Assembly (NCBI GenBank): GCA_001660395.1
Contig: LXWE01000001.1
Coordinates: 806,001 to 870,000, forward strand
Length of the DNA stretch: 64,000 nucleotides
Direction of reading: 5' to 3'
From: Alteromonadaceae bacterium XY-R5
GTDB taxonomy: Bacteria; Pseudomonadota; Gammaproteobacteria; Enterobacterales; Alteromonadaceae
Position numbers and translations under genes: made by a program
Notes under the pieces: model-generated
Told to the model about the DNA's origin: nothing
The model's input: only the letters and a program-made list of their open reading frames with translations
Database searches by the model: none
Part shown: one piece after another, positions 1-7,367 of the stretch
Layout: the number at the start of each line of letters is the position of its first letter
How positions within the stretch are numbered: the first letter of the stretch is position 1

Positions 1-151
1 TATGAATCAGCGGGTGCTTATCTTTTCCTCCGGCTTCAATTAAACAAACGGATAAGGCTGTGTTTTCAGATAAACGGGACGCCAGGGTCGCCCCGGAAGA
101 ACCGCCACCTACCACGATATAGTCAAACTCGAACTGATTAAAAGGGTACAT
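1..151 (-). CDS. GMC-family FAD oxidoreductase, N-terminus only (cut by window edge)
   Basis: Only about the first 50 codons are in the window. The start is an ATG at 151 read leftwards. The translated end carries an FAD-binding Rossmann fingerprint, [17 protein letters not shown], followed by an acidic IEAGG strand end. This is the usual start of glucose-methanol-choline (GMC) oxidoreductases such as choline dehydrogenase or alcohol dehydrogenases. These flavoenzymes oxidise a hydroxyl group. The substrate cannot be told from this fragment. Family assignment is fairly sure; the rest lies outside the window. Confidence 0.8.
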   Translation of the reverse strand, partial: MYPFNQFEFDYIVVGGGSSGATLASRLSENTALSVCLIEAGGKDKHPLIH

Positions 152-536
152 TGTTTACCTTGATGTCGACAAATCTGTTTTACCCTGAGCGCCGGTAAAC
201 CTGCCGGTTCCTTCCGCACTCCCCTTTGTCCTGTCCCAGTTAACCTGGGTAAATAATCAATTTATCAACTGCTTTTAAATAGTGAGCACTAACCTTGTAA
301 TATCCCGAGGATCGTTTTGCTTCTCTCTTTTATTCAATATCTTATCAGTATAGTCAAGGCCAACGCCGGCAGATGACTGGAATATGAATTTGTGATGACT
401 CGAGCAAAACAGTTGACAACGCCCGGCCCTTCCCCAAGGATAATTGCATAAAATAAGCACAATCACTGTGGTTACGGTTTTATCTACGTCCCCAAAGAGA
501 ACATTTTTCCAACAGCTAAGATAAACAGCCTCACGT
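152..536. other. Divergent intergenic region, nothing definite
   Basis: These 385 bases separate the leftward GMC oxidoreductase from the rightward gene at 537. An open frame of about 94 codons crosses it on the minus strand, but it has no recognisable domain and runs into the start of the next gene, so I do not call it. I see no convincing promoter, terminator or repeat. Confidence 0.4.
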
Positions 537-1244
537 ATGAGAATCAAGGATAAAGTCAAATACCTCAGTGCCAGCTGGATGATTCGTCTGGGAAAGCGAC
601 CGGAATTTCGCTTACCCCAGTCACAATTTCGCCAGTTTATTCATTTGCCCCTGCCAATGGACGTGGATATCGAGGTGCCGGTTGGCAAAGGGCAACTTAG
701 CGTGGATGACGTTGAGTTCTTTCTGCACAAGCAGGAAAATTTAATTCAAGCCCAGCTGCTGTGCAGTTTTCAGGTAGAAAGCATGGGGGCTACCATCTAC
801 CGTGGTCATGTAATTGCCCTGGTAGAAGGGCTTCCATACTACCATGCCGATGAACACTGGCTGGGCTTTCAAAACCTGATCGTCACAGATATTCATCTGG
901 TCCATGATGAATATGCCCTGCTAAAAGACACCAGTGGTCTGCTGCAAAAGCTGATGCCCGCAAAAATCATGTCAGTGGTCACTGCCACTTTTAAAACCAC
1001 CGTGAACCTGTTAACTGCCGGCACTGCAGCAACGGCCACCCGCTATCTGCAATTGTATCTGGATGGCAATAAACAAAAGGTGCTCGATTACCATATTCCG
1101 CAAATTGAAGCTCATCTGGCTGAACTGGCGGCGGGAGATCACTTACGTTACTACTTTGATGCCGGCGATTGGCAGCAAAAGCTGTTTATGCAGTTTGGCC
1201 AGGGTGTAACGGTTGAAGAAGGCACCCTAAAATTTTGTTTCTAG
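537..1244 (+). CDS. Conserved hypothetical protein, 235 aa
   Basis: I do not recognise this protein. It has no signal peptide or obvious membrane segment. The N-terminus is basic. The middle has mixed beta-type sequence (around residues 40-110, with the pattern VPVGKGQLSVDDVEFF). A small-residue stretch TAGTAATATRY lies near residue 160, and the C-terminus is rich in aromatic and charged residues. The ATG at 537 has no clear Shine-Dalgarno, so a later start, for example Met15, is possible. It stands alone between a divergent oxidoreductase and a convergent acyltransferase. The hairpin at 1221-1250 overlaps its stop codon. No function is proposed. Confidence 0.6.
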   Translation: MRIKDKVKYLSASWMIRLGKRPEFRLPQSQFRQFIHLPLPMDVDIEVPVGKGQLSVDDVEFFLHKQENLIQAQLLCSFQVESMGATIYRGHVIALVEGLPYYHADEHWLGFQNLIVTDIHLVHDEYALLKDTSGLLQKLMPAKIMSVVTATFKTTVNLLTAGTAATATRYLQLYLDGNKQKVLDYHIPQIEAHLAELAAGDHLRYYFDAGDWQQKLFMQFGQGVTVEEGTLKFCF

Positions 1245-1250
1245 GGTGCC
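1221..1250. terminator. Hairpin over the stop codon, possible bidirectional terminator
   Basis: A perfect 9-bp inverted repeat, GGCACCCTA / TAGGGTGCC with a 12-nt loop, spans the end of the 537-1244 gene and lies just beyond the convergent gene that ends at 1258. The following plus-strand sequence is only weakly T-rich (cgtgtcttta), so this is a candidate terminator and not a classical one. Confidence 0.45.
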
Positions 1251-1257
1251 CGTGTCT

Positions 1258-2787
1258 TTACCCGGCTTTACGTTCAGGTAATCCCGGTTCCAACAGATGT
1301 TTTTGCCCGTCGGCTTCATCTGTGGTTTCGGTGTCATCTTCAGCATAGACTTCATCATCGACTATCGATTTCACATTATTGCGAACATTTTCGCCTATAT
1401 CGTCGATATTCAGTGATGGATCATCAATACAGGCTTCAAGCATGTCAAAGGCTTCGCGGAAATAGGCCGCCATTGGCTCCAGCGACTTAATGTGCTTATC
1501 ACAGCAGACTATGCCCACATTGGCCTGCGAATCGTAAGTCAGCAGCGTAATATTGACCCCGCCTCCGGGTGTCATGGTTGAAATGGGGTAGCAGGCCAGT
1601 AATTGACTGTCTTTCAGATAGCGTGTAGATGTTGGCCCCGGCAGGTTTGAAATCAAAATGTTACCTATCGGCTTGACCCAATCAGAGATGCGCAGCACCT
1701 CAAATACCAAAGCTATCGCCTGAATTGCAATGGTGTAATAACTGAAGGCTGCAGGATGTGAGCGCTTTGCTGCCCGCTTCACAATACGATGGTTCTCAAT
1801 GATTTGTCGTAAGCGCAAATACGGGTCTTTCATACCGTGAGCCAGCCGCACTGGTACAATGGCGATTTTGTTGCCACCAACCTGTTCACCAGGTTTTCGC
1901 AGGTTAATCGGCATATTGGTATACAGGGCCTTATCAAACGTATGGCCGTAGTCCTTAAGAAAACGGTGAACGCCAATATCAAAAGAGCACAACAGAATTT
2001 CATTGGCTGAGGCGCGTGCGCGCTGACTTAACGCTTTCACCCGGGTAAAATCTAAATCCATAGTAGTGACGACTCGCCCCTGCGTCACTTGTCCGGTTAA
2101 GACAGTTTTAGTACCCGAAAACGGTACAGGCATATAGACAGGATTGATCCACAGCATTTTCAGCAGCAGTCTGAACAGGATCCATACCATGTCCTTAACC
2201 ACTTTAATCAATTCCCAGGCACCGCCAATAACCAGTTTCCACAATGGTAACCCCGGGCGGTAGCGGCGTTTACGGGTAATTGCCCATACCGGGGTGAAGC
2301 TCTCTTCACCGGGATCAGCAGAATAGCCCGCCTGAAACCAACGCAGTAAGGTCGCACCATCACCATACATATGATGCACCTTGATATAAATTCCGAACTT
2401 AAGGCTGTTTTTGCATTTAAGTAAATGCACCTGCCATAAGGGCTTATCGCGATCCAGCCAGGTTTGGTGAAGCTTAGCAACATAGGCATGAAGTGCGGGT
2501 AAGTCTTCCATATCATCTATTTCATGCAGTTGCAGATGATACTCCATATCCAGACGTTTAACCGGATCCAGCCTCAGCGGGAAAAATCCCAGAAAGGTTT
2601 TTACCCGGCAATTAAAAGGAGAAACGGCCTTGGTAAAATTCCCCATTTGAGCATAGAGCCTGTCGACATAATCTGATGGTGAAGATTCTGGTCGCTGTAA
2701 TAACTGCAAGCACGCCACATGTTTAGGATTATCTTTGGATTCAGTGATCCAAAATGCCCTATCGAGAAATGAAATTCGTTTAGCCAC
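1258..2787 (-). CDS. Wax ester synthase / diacylglycerol acyltransferase (WS/DGAT)
   Basis: The 509-aa protein has the WS/DGAT active-site motif HHMYGDG at residues 138-144 (family HHxxxDG). Other family landmarks are the N-terminal SFLDRAFW, the PLW at 116-118, and the C-terminal region with NLRKPGE, GNKIAIVPV and ISNLPGP. These enzymes transfer acyl groups from acyl-CoA to fatty alcohols or diacylglycerol and make neutral storage lipid at the membrane. The length is slightly above the usual 450-480 aa because of an acidic tail of about 50 residues. The start is a GTG at 2787 with AGGGA about 8 nt upstream. A TetR regulator ends 29 nt upstream in the same direction, so the two are likely co-transcribed. 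Whether wax esters or triacylglycerol is the main product cannot be read from sequence. Confidence 0.93.
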   Translation of the reverse strand: MAKRISFLDRAFWITESKDNPKHVACLQLLQRPESSPSDYVDRLYAQMGNFTKAVSPFNCRVKTFLGFFPLRLDPVKRLDMEYHLQLHEIDDMEDLPALHAYVAKLHQTWLDRDKPLWQVHLLKCKNSLKFGIYIKVHHMYGDGATLLRWFQAGYSADPGEESFTPVWAITRKRRYRPGLPLWKLVIGGAWELIKVVKDMVWILFRLLLKMLWINPVYMPVPFSGTKTVLTGQVTQGRVVTTMDLDFTRVKALSQRARASANEILLCSFDIGVHRFLKDYGHTFDKALYTNMPINLRKPGEQVGGNKIAIVPVRLAHGMKDPYLRLRQIIENHRIVKRAAKRSHPAAFSYYTIAIQAIALVFEVLRISDWVKPIGNILISNLPGPTSTRYLKDSQLLACYPISTMTPGGGVNITLLTYDSQANVGIVCCDKHIKSLEPMAAYFREAFDMLEACIDDPSLNIDDIGENVRNNVKSIVDDEVYAEDDTETTDEADGQKHLLEPGLPERKAG

Positions 2788-2816
2788 TGCGTTTTCCCTG
2801 TTATTGATTGCTTAAC

Positions 2817-3455
2817 TCATTGTGCTGCCAAATCATGGCAACGAATGGCATCCTGCAAATGCCGTAATTCCGACTCTGGGAGTCGGGCATATGGCAATAA
2901 AGCAAACAGAACTACAGCCAAACTTTGATAGATGAAGTCTTCCTTGGTGACATCGTGTCCTTTCAAAGTGTAATAATTGCCAGCCTGACTGAAAACCAGT
3001 CCGATTAATTCAACTACTTGCACTTTCTGCGTATCGGGAATGGACAGCTGCTCCATGCGCACAAAATGCTGCAGCATGGTGGTCAGATGGTTTTCTAGTA
3101 AGCCTAGCTGACGAAAAAAACTTTTAGCAACTTTTGGGTATTTATCTGCGAGATCGCCAGTATTTAAGTAGAAAAAACGGAAGGTTTGCGCCTGTTCCAT
3201 CAGCAGATAAAGGTAATAAAAAAACTCTTCAAGGCTTAAGGCATGATCTTTAGAGGCGTTTAACAAGGCGTTAAATTGCGTCTGATACCAGTCAAACAAG
3301 GCAGCGACAATCACTTCCTTGCCTTTGAAATGGTAATACAGATTGCCCGGACTGATGTCCAGCTCCATCGCAATATCTACGCTACTGACATTATTCTCAC
3401 CATGCTGGTTAAATAATGCCAATGAGGTAACCAAAATACGCTCTGCGGTTTTCAT
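2817..3455 (-). CDS. TetR/AcrR-family transcriptional regulator
   Basis: The 212-aa protein has an N-terminal TetR helix-turn-helix at about residues 23-47, with the typical SPGNLYYHFKGKE recognition helix and following region, and an all-helical ligand-binding C-terminal domain. It starts at an ATG at 3455 with GGGAG 7 nt upstream. It lies directly upstream of the WS/DGAT gene in the same direction and probably controls the pair. By analogy with other lipid-linked TetR proteins, an acyl-CoA or fatty acid effector is possible (inference). The inverted repeat CGACA-N9-TGTCG, 20 nt upstream of its start, is a candidate autoregulatory operator. Confidence 0.92.
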   Translation of the reverse strand: MKTAERILVTSLALFNQHGENNVSSVDIAMELDISPGNLYYHFKGKEVIVAALFDWYQTQFNALLNASKDHALSLEEFFYYLYLLMEQAQTFRFFYLNTGDLADKYPKVAKSFFRQLGLLENHLTTMLQHFVRMEQLSIPDTQKVQVVELIGLVFSQAGNYYTLKGHDVTKEDFIYQSLAVVLFALLPYARLPESELRHLQDAIRCHDLAAQ

Positions 3456-3474
3456 AGGTCTCCCATCTGACCAA

Positions 3475-3493
3475 CGACAGGCAATTTTTGTCG
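3475..3493. promoter_or_regulatory. Candidate TetR operator
   Basis: The inverted repeat CGACA-N9-TGTCG lies 20 nt upstream of the TetR gene, in the divergent region shared with the ParA gene. Size and position suit a TetR-type operator. The half-sites are short, so this could be chance. Confidence 0.3.
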
Positions 3494-3590
3494 ACTAACC
3501 CTTGTCTTGTTGGCCTTATCATTTCATATTGTTCATAGAATGCACAAGAACTAATCAAAAAATCATCAAAGCAGAACAAGGAGGTCCATC

Positions 3591-4361
3591 GTGATCCGGG
3601 TGTTGTTTAATAAGAAAGGTGGCGTAGGCAAATCGAGCCTGGCCGTTAATCTGGCCGCCATTTCTGCTCAACAGGGCTTTAAAACCTTGTTACTGGATTT
3701 GGACACTCAGTGTAATTCAACCGCGTATCTGAACATTACCAGTACCGAAGGCCCGACCATTGCTGACTTCTTTCGTCAGACAGTGACCTTTCATTTGCAT
3801 CGCAAAGATCCAAAAGAATTTAGTCAGCCGACTGGCGTTGAAAATCTGGATATCATTGCCGGCTCGGAAGCCCTGGCAGAACTGGAAAGTGAACTGCACA
3901 GTCGTCACAAAATATACAAGCTAAAAGAAGCGTTGGAGAAATTACAGGAAGATTATGAACGGATTTATATCGATACTGCGCCCGCATTAAACTTTTACAG
4001 TTTGTCGGCGCTCATTGGTGCCAGCCACTGCCTAATCCCCATCGACTGCGACGATTTTTCACGACAGGGGTTATATAGCCTGCAACAACAAATTGGCGAG
4101 ATTCAGGAAGATCATAATCCCAGATTAATCATTGAAGGGATCATTGCTAATCAGTATATGGCCAACGCCAATCTGCCTAAGCAGATTATTGAGGAACTCA
4201 CAGAAGAAGGTTACCCGGTCATCCCACAATACATAGGTCAGTCAGTAAAAATGCGTGAGTCACATCAGGCCAAGCAACCACTGATCACTCTGGCCCCCAA
4301 ACACAAACTGACACAGTCAATTTTGGGGATTTATGAATGGTTGGAGAAAAAGCCCGCTTAA
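3591..4361 (+). CDS. ParA/MinD-family ATPase, orphan
   Basis: The 256-aa protein has the deviant Walker A motif KKGGVGKSS at residues 8-16, a switch region LLDLDTQCN near 36-44 and a Walker B-like IDTAPALN near 125. These are hallmarks of ParA-type ATPases, which dimerise on ATP and bind DNA or membranes to position cargo. The start is a GTG at 3591 with a strong AAGGAGG 8 nt upstream. There is no ParB, parS-like repeat or replication gene next to it, so this is unlikely to be a plasmid partition system. Orphan ParA proteins position chemotaxis, flagellar or other assemblies; the cargo here is unknown. It converges with the DUF445 gene, with 9 nt between. Confidence 0.9.
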   Translation: MIRVLFNKKGGVGKSSLAVNLAAISAQQGFKTLLLDLDTQCNSTAYLNITSTEGPTIADFFRQTVTFHLHRKDPKEFSQPTGVENLDIIAGSEALAELESELHSRHKIYKLKEALEKLQEDYERIYIDTAPALNFYSLSALIGASHCLIPIDCDDFSRQGLYSLQQQIGEIQEDHNPRLIIEGIIANQYMANANLPKQIIEELTEEGYPVIPQYIGQSVKMRESHQAKQPLITLAPKHKLTQSILGIYEWLEKKPA

Positions 4362-4370
4362 GTCTTCAGA

Positions 4371-5576
4371 TCAAAGCATCAGGCAAAGCTGCAGAAAACC
4401 CGCTCCCATGCCCAGCAAGGCACCACATACGATTAGCTTCCATTCATCGGCCTGGTAGGCAGGCCGCAACACACCTTCAAATTCTTCCGGTTCCAGCGCT
4501 TCCATTTTAACGCGAAGATCTTCGCCTATATTTAACGCCTGTTCAGCATAGGCAAATCCATACGCTAGATATTTTTCCGAGTCGTTGAAAATACGTTGGA
4601 TCGCCATTTCTTTCATCCGGAAATAATTGTCAGATCCTACGCCCAAAGCAAAATAAGGTTGAGCGATGGCCACGTAGCGTTCGATGGCGTCGTTAACATG
4701 CAGTTCAATCAGTTCCAGTAACTGTTCTGAACCTGAGCCATGTAACATGATTTTGGTGATATTTTGTGGATTCAGTAGCTTAGCGGCGACAATATCCGCG
4801 TAAATTCGGGAGACTTCTTTTTGTCGCTTTAGAAACATTCCCTGAAATTTAAGCCCCAGAAAACGTACCGGACGTTTAGGTTCAAAGATGATCTTTATTG
4901 CAATCCAGTTGGTGGCATACCCAACGATTAAGCCTCCCAGCGGTAACAACCACCACATCTGGTAAAAATACCAAAGCAGCATAGTCGGGATACCAAATAA
5001 GAAACCAAAATATAGGCCGGAACGTTCGATAAACGGGAATTCTTTCGCCCCTGAACGTAAAAATATCTCGTTGATCAACTCAGGTTCTGCCACCAGCTGT
5101 TTGATGACTAACTCTTTAATATCAATGATTTCAACTACATTATGCTGAAAATCATTGACCATATTTCGCACCACCCTCGGCATATCGCGCTCAACCCGCA
5201 TATACACCAGATTTTTCGCCTGTACTGGCAAGGATGCCCAAAGCGTTGGCGCAGACTCCTGCATCACGTCATTGACCACTTTACGTAACACTTGCTTAAG
5301 ACGACGCTCGATGGTTTCTGTCAGGGTTTTGGCGTCAATTCGGGCAACAATATCTTTTACGCTGAGTAACTTGCCCAATACCAAATCGACCTCGATCTCC
5401 GCCATTTCACGGCGTTTTTTCGGGATAAGGCCTTGCCAGCCAAAGATGGGCGGAATACCGATAAATTCTATGGGATAGAACATCATCTTCACTGCAAGGT
5501 AGTTAGTTACCCAGCCTATCACCGCACTAATCAAAGGGATGAGTAAGAGGCTGAGGGTCTCGAAATTCCAATCCAT
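4371..5576 (-). CDS. DUF445 family membrane protein
   Basis: The 401-aa protein matches the DUF445 family. It has a hydrophobic N-terminus with the pattern IPLISAVIGWVTNYLAVKMMFYPIEF, given here only as a position (residues 13-38). A second copy of the same theme lies in the middle (IVGYATNWIAIKIIFEP, about 218-234), and a hydrophobic C-terminal tail ends in GMGAGFLQLCLML. The duplicated N-W-x-A-[VI]-K-x-[MI]-F-x-P pattern around membrane segments is characteristic. The role of the family is not established; envelope functions have been suggested. The ATG at 5576 is followed by no better start. It diverges from the patatin gene across a 295-bp gap. Confidence 0.85.
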   Translation of the reverse strand: MDWNFETLSLLLIPLISAVIGWVTNYLAVKMMFYPIEFIGIPPIFGWQGLIPKKRREMAEIEVDLVLGKLLSVKDIVARIDAKTLTETIERRLKQVLRKVVNDVMQESAPTLWASLPVQAKNLVYMRVERDMPRVVRNMVNDFQHNVVEIIDIKELVIKQLVAEPELINEIFLRSGAKEFPFIERSGLYFGFLFGIPTMLLWYFYQMWWLLPLGGLIVGYATNWIAIKIIFEPKRPVRFLGLKFQGMFLKRQKEVSRIYADIVAAKLLNPQNITKIMLHGSGSEQLLELIELHVNDAIERYVAIAQPYFALGVGSDNYFRMKEMAIQRIFNDSEKYLAYGFAYAEQALNIGEDLRVKMEALEPEEFEGVLRPAYQADEWKLIVCGALLGMGAGFLQLCLML

Positions 5577-5686
5577 AGTTGTTGATTAGCGCCTGTCCAA
5601 TGTTTGTTATGTGTTTTCTGTGGGCGGTAAGAATGTCAGGCTAACCATTGTAGAGAATTTGGTCAATGGGCAAGATACGATTCTTT

Positions 5687-5714
5687 TTGAGCAAAAAAAC
5701 AGCCGGCGTATAAA
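5687..5714 (+). promoter_or_regulatory. Candidate sigma-70 promoter for the patatin gene
   Basis: TTGAGC, 16 nt, then TATAAA on the plus strand in the 5577-5871 divergent region. The -10 box is good and the -35 partial. It lies about 160 nt upstream of the start at 5872, so a nearer promoter may exist. Nothing else stands out in this AT-rich gap. Confidence 0.3.
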
Positions 5715-5871
5715 AAGTAGGATAATTAAAACAACTGGTAAAACAGTTAATTAGTTGTGAACACTTTGTTTCTATCCAAAGGTATTATTGAATAATTATC
5801 AGCATTTGATAGCTTTTTCTAAAGTTTAGGTAGTTAATAGAGCTGCGGAATCGCCAATTAAGTAGGTATTT

Positions 5872-7353
5872 ATGGCCAAACAGAAAAGCCTTTATGCACT
5901 TGAAAAAGACATCGAACATGCCACCGATTATCAGGCTTATTTTGAAGCTTGTGTGGAGCATGATGCCAAGTCTGGTGCGGATGACTGGAAAGCCAAAGAT
6001 GCCTGCCACGATTACGATTATCGTTTAATTCGAAAACGTGTGCAGCGTATTCGCCTGGCCAAGTCGCAGGGCGATGCCATTGGCCTGATGTCGATTTTAC
6101 ACGAAGGCATACATGGCAACTTGGGCAATATTTCCAACCCTGTTCTTAACCGAAACAGTAAAGTCGGTACCAAGTTTTTAATTCAGGAATTTCTCGACCA
6201 GGTCTGTGATGCTCTGGATTTCATCTATCATGCCGATGAGCGTGAAGTCGATTTCTATGAAAAATTGTCCTTTTTTGATGAAACAGCACACGCCTTTGGC
6301 CGCAGTTGCCTGATGCTAAGCGGAGGCGCAGGCTTGGGTTTCTTCCATTGCGGTGTGGTTAAATCATTATTTGAGCATGATTTATTGCCCGACGTTTTCT
6401 CGGGGGCGAGCGCCGGTTCTATTGTGGCAGGACTATTGGGCACACGTACAGACGATCAACTCTCAGAGACATTATCTCCTGAAAGCATCTACGAAAAATT
6501 CCGTGAATGGAGCATCTGGCATGGCTTTGGAAAAGACAGTCTGCTCGACAGCACGAACCTTGAAAATGCGCTAATCGAATTGTTCGACTTGATGACCTTT
6601 GATGAGGCTTTTGCTAAAACCGGTCGCCATATGACCATCACGGTTTCAGCCGCTGACTTACATCAATTTTCACGTTTGCTGAATGCTAAAACCTCGCCAA
6701 ATGCCCTCATAGTGCAAGCAGTACGCGCCTCTTGTGCCATTCCGTTTGTGTTTACGCCAGTCCAGCTTAAAGCCAAAAATATGGCAGGAGACATCGTGCC
6801 CTATATTCCGAACAGGCGCTTTGCTGATGGGTCACTGATGGCTGATTTACCTTACCAGCGCTTGTCTCGTTTATATGGCGTAAACCATAGTATCGTCAGC
6901 CAGACCAATCCGCTGGCAGTACCGTTTTTATCCCGAAATAAGCGCCATACGAATAATTTTAAATCGATTACGATGCGCCACATGGCCAAAGTTGCCAAAC
7001 TGAACAGTATCTACGCCTTCGATATACTGGAAAATTGGGTTGAAAATCGTCCGCTAAAACTGGGGATCCATAAACTCCGTTCAATTATCGAGCAGCAGTA
7101 TGTGGGAGACATCAATATTCTGCCTCCGCGAGGACTGGGCAATTTGCGTCATATTGTTGCCAACCCAACTCGGGCGAGTATTGAAGAGCTAATTTTTAAA
7201 GCCGAAAAGGCCACCTGGCCGCAACTGGATATCATTAAACGCAATACTCAGATCAGTAAAACCTTCCAAAAATACCTGAAATTACTGAAACAAAGAGAAG
7301 AGCGGATTCTGCATCACCGTCCGGTTAAAGTGGTACGTCGCGCGAACGGCTAG
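5872..7353 (+). CDS. Patatin-like phospholipase with N-terminal DUF3336 domain
   Basis: The 493-aa protein has an N-terminal DUF3336-type region (about residues 1-140), then a patatin domain. The oxyanion loop is GGAGLGFFHCG near residue 150, the nucleophile elbow is GASAG near residue 178, and the catalytic aspartate is in ADGS near residue 318. Together these form the Ser-Asp dyad of patatin lipases. The combination is that of the yeast Tgl-type and bacterial patatin triacylglycerol/phospholipid lipases, which act on lipid droplets or membranes. It lies a few kilobases from the WS/DGAT gene, so a role in turnover of storage lipid is plausible (inference). The ribosome-binding site is weak (AAGTAGG before ATG). 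Confidence 0.93.
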   Translation: MAKQKSLYALEKDIEHATDYQAYFEACVEHDAKSGADDWKAKDACHDYDYRLIRKRVQRIRLAKSQGDAIGLMSILHEGIHGNLGNISNPVLNRNSKVGTKFLIQEFLDQVCDALDFIYHADEREVDFYEKLSFFDETAHAFGRSCLMLSGGAGLGFFHCGVVKSLFEHDLLPDVFSGASAGSIVAGLLGTRTDDQLSETLSPESIYEKFREWSIWHGFGKDSLLDSTNLENALIELFDLMTFDEAFAKTGRHMTITVSAADLHQFSRLLNAKTSPNALIVQAVRASCAIPFVFTPVQLKAKNMAGDIVPYIPNRRFADGSLMADLPYQRLSRLYGVNHSIVSQTNPLAVPFLSRNKRHTNNFKSITMRHMAKVAKLNSIYAFDILENWVENRPLKLGIHKLRSIIEQQYVGDINILPPRGLGNLRHIVANPTRASIEELIFKAEKATWPQLDIIKRNTQISKTFQKYLKLLKQREERILHHRPVKVVRRANG

Positions 7354-7367
7354 TGCCGTTTACGCGC
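7340..7367. terminator. Hairpin between convergent genes
   Basis: AACGGC-TAGT-GCCGTT, extended by GCGC/GCGC outside, forms a GC-rich stem exactly between the stop codons of the convergent patatin and GGDEF-EAL genes. There is no T-run, so it is a candidate for factor-assisted or bidirectional transcript end only. Confidence 0.35.

Noticed and set aside
275-559. A 94-codon open frame on the minus strand in the first intergenic region
   Set aside because: No domain or ribosome-binding site, odd composition, and it overlaps the start of the 537 gene.
3591-4361. Plasmid or integrated-element partition system (ParA)
   Set aside because: No ParB, parS-like repeats, replication or transfer genes.
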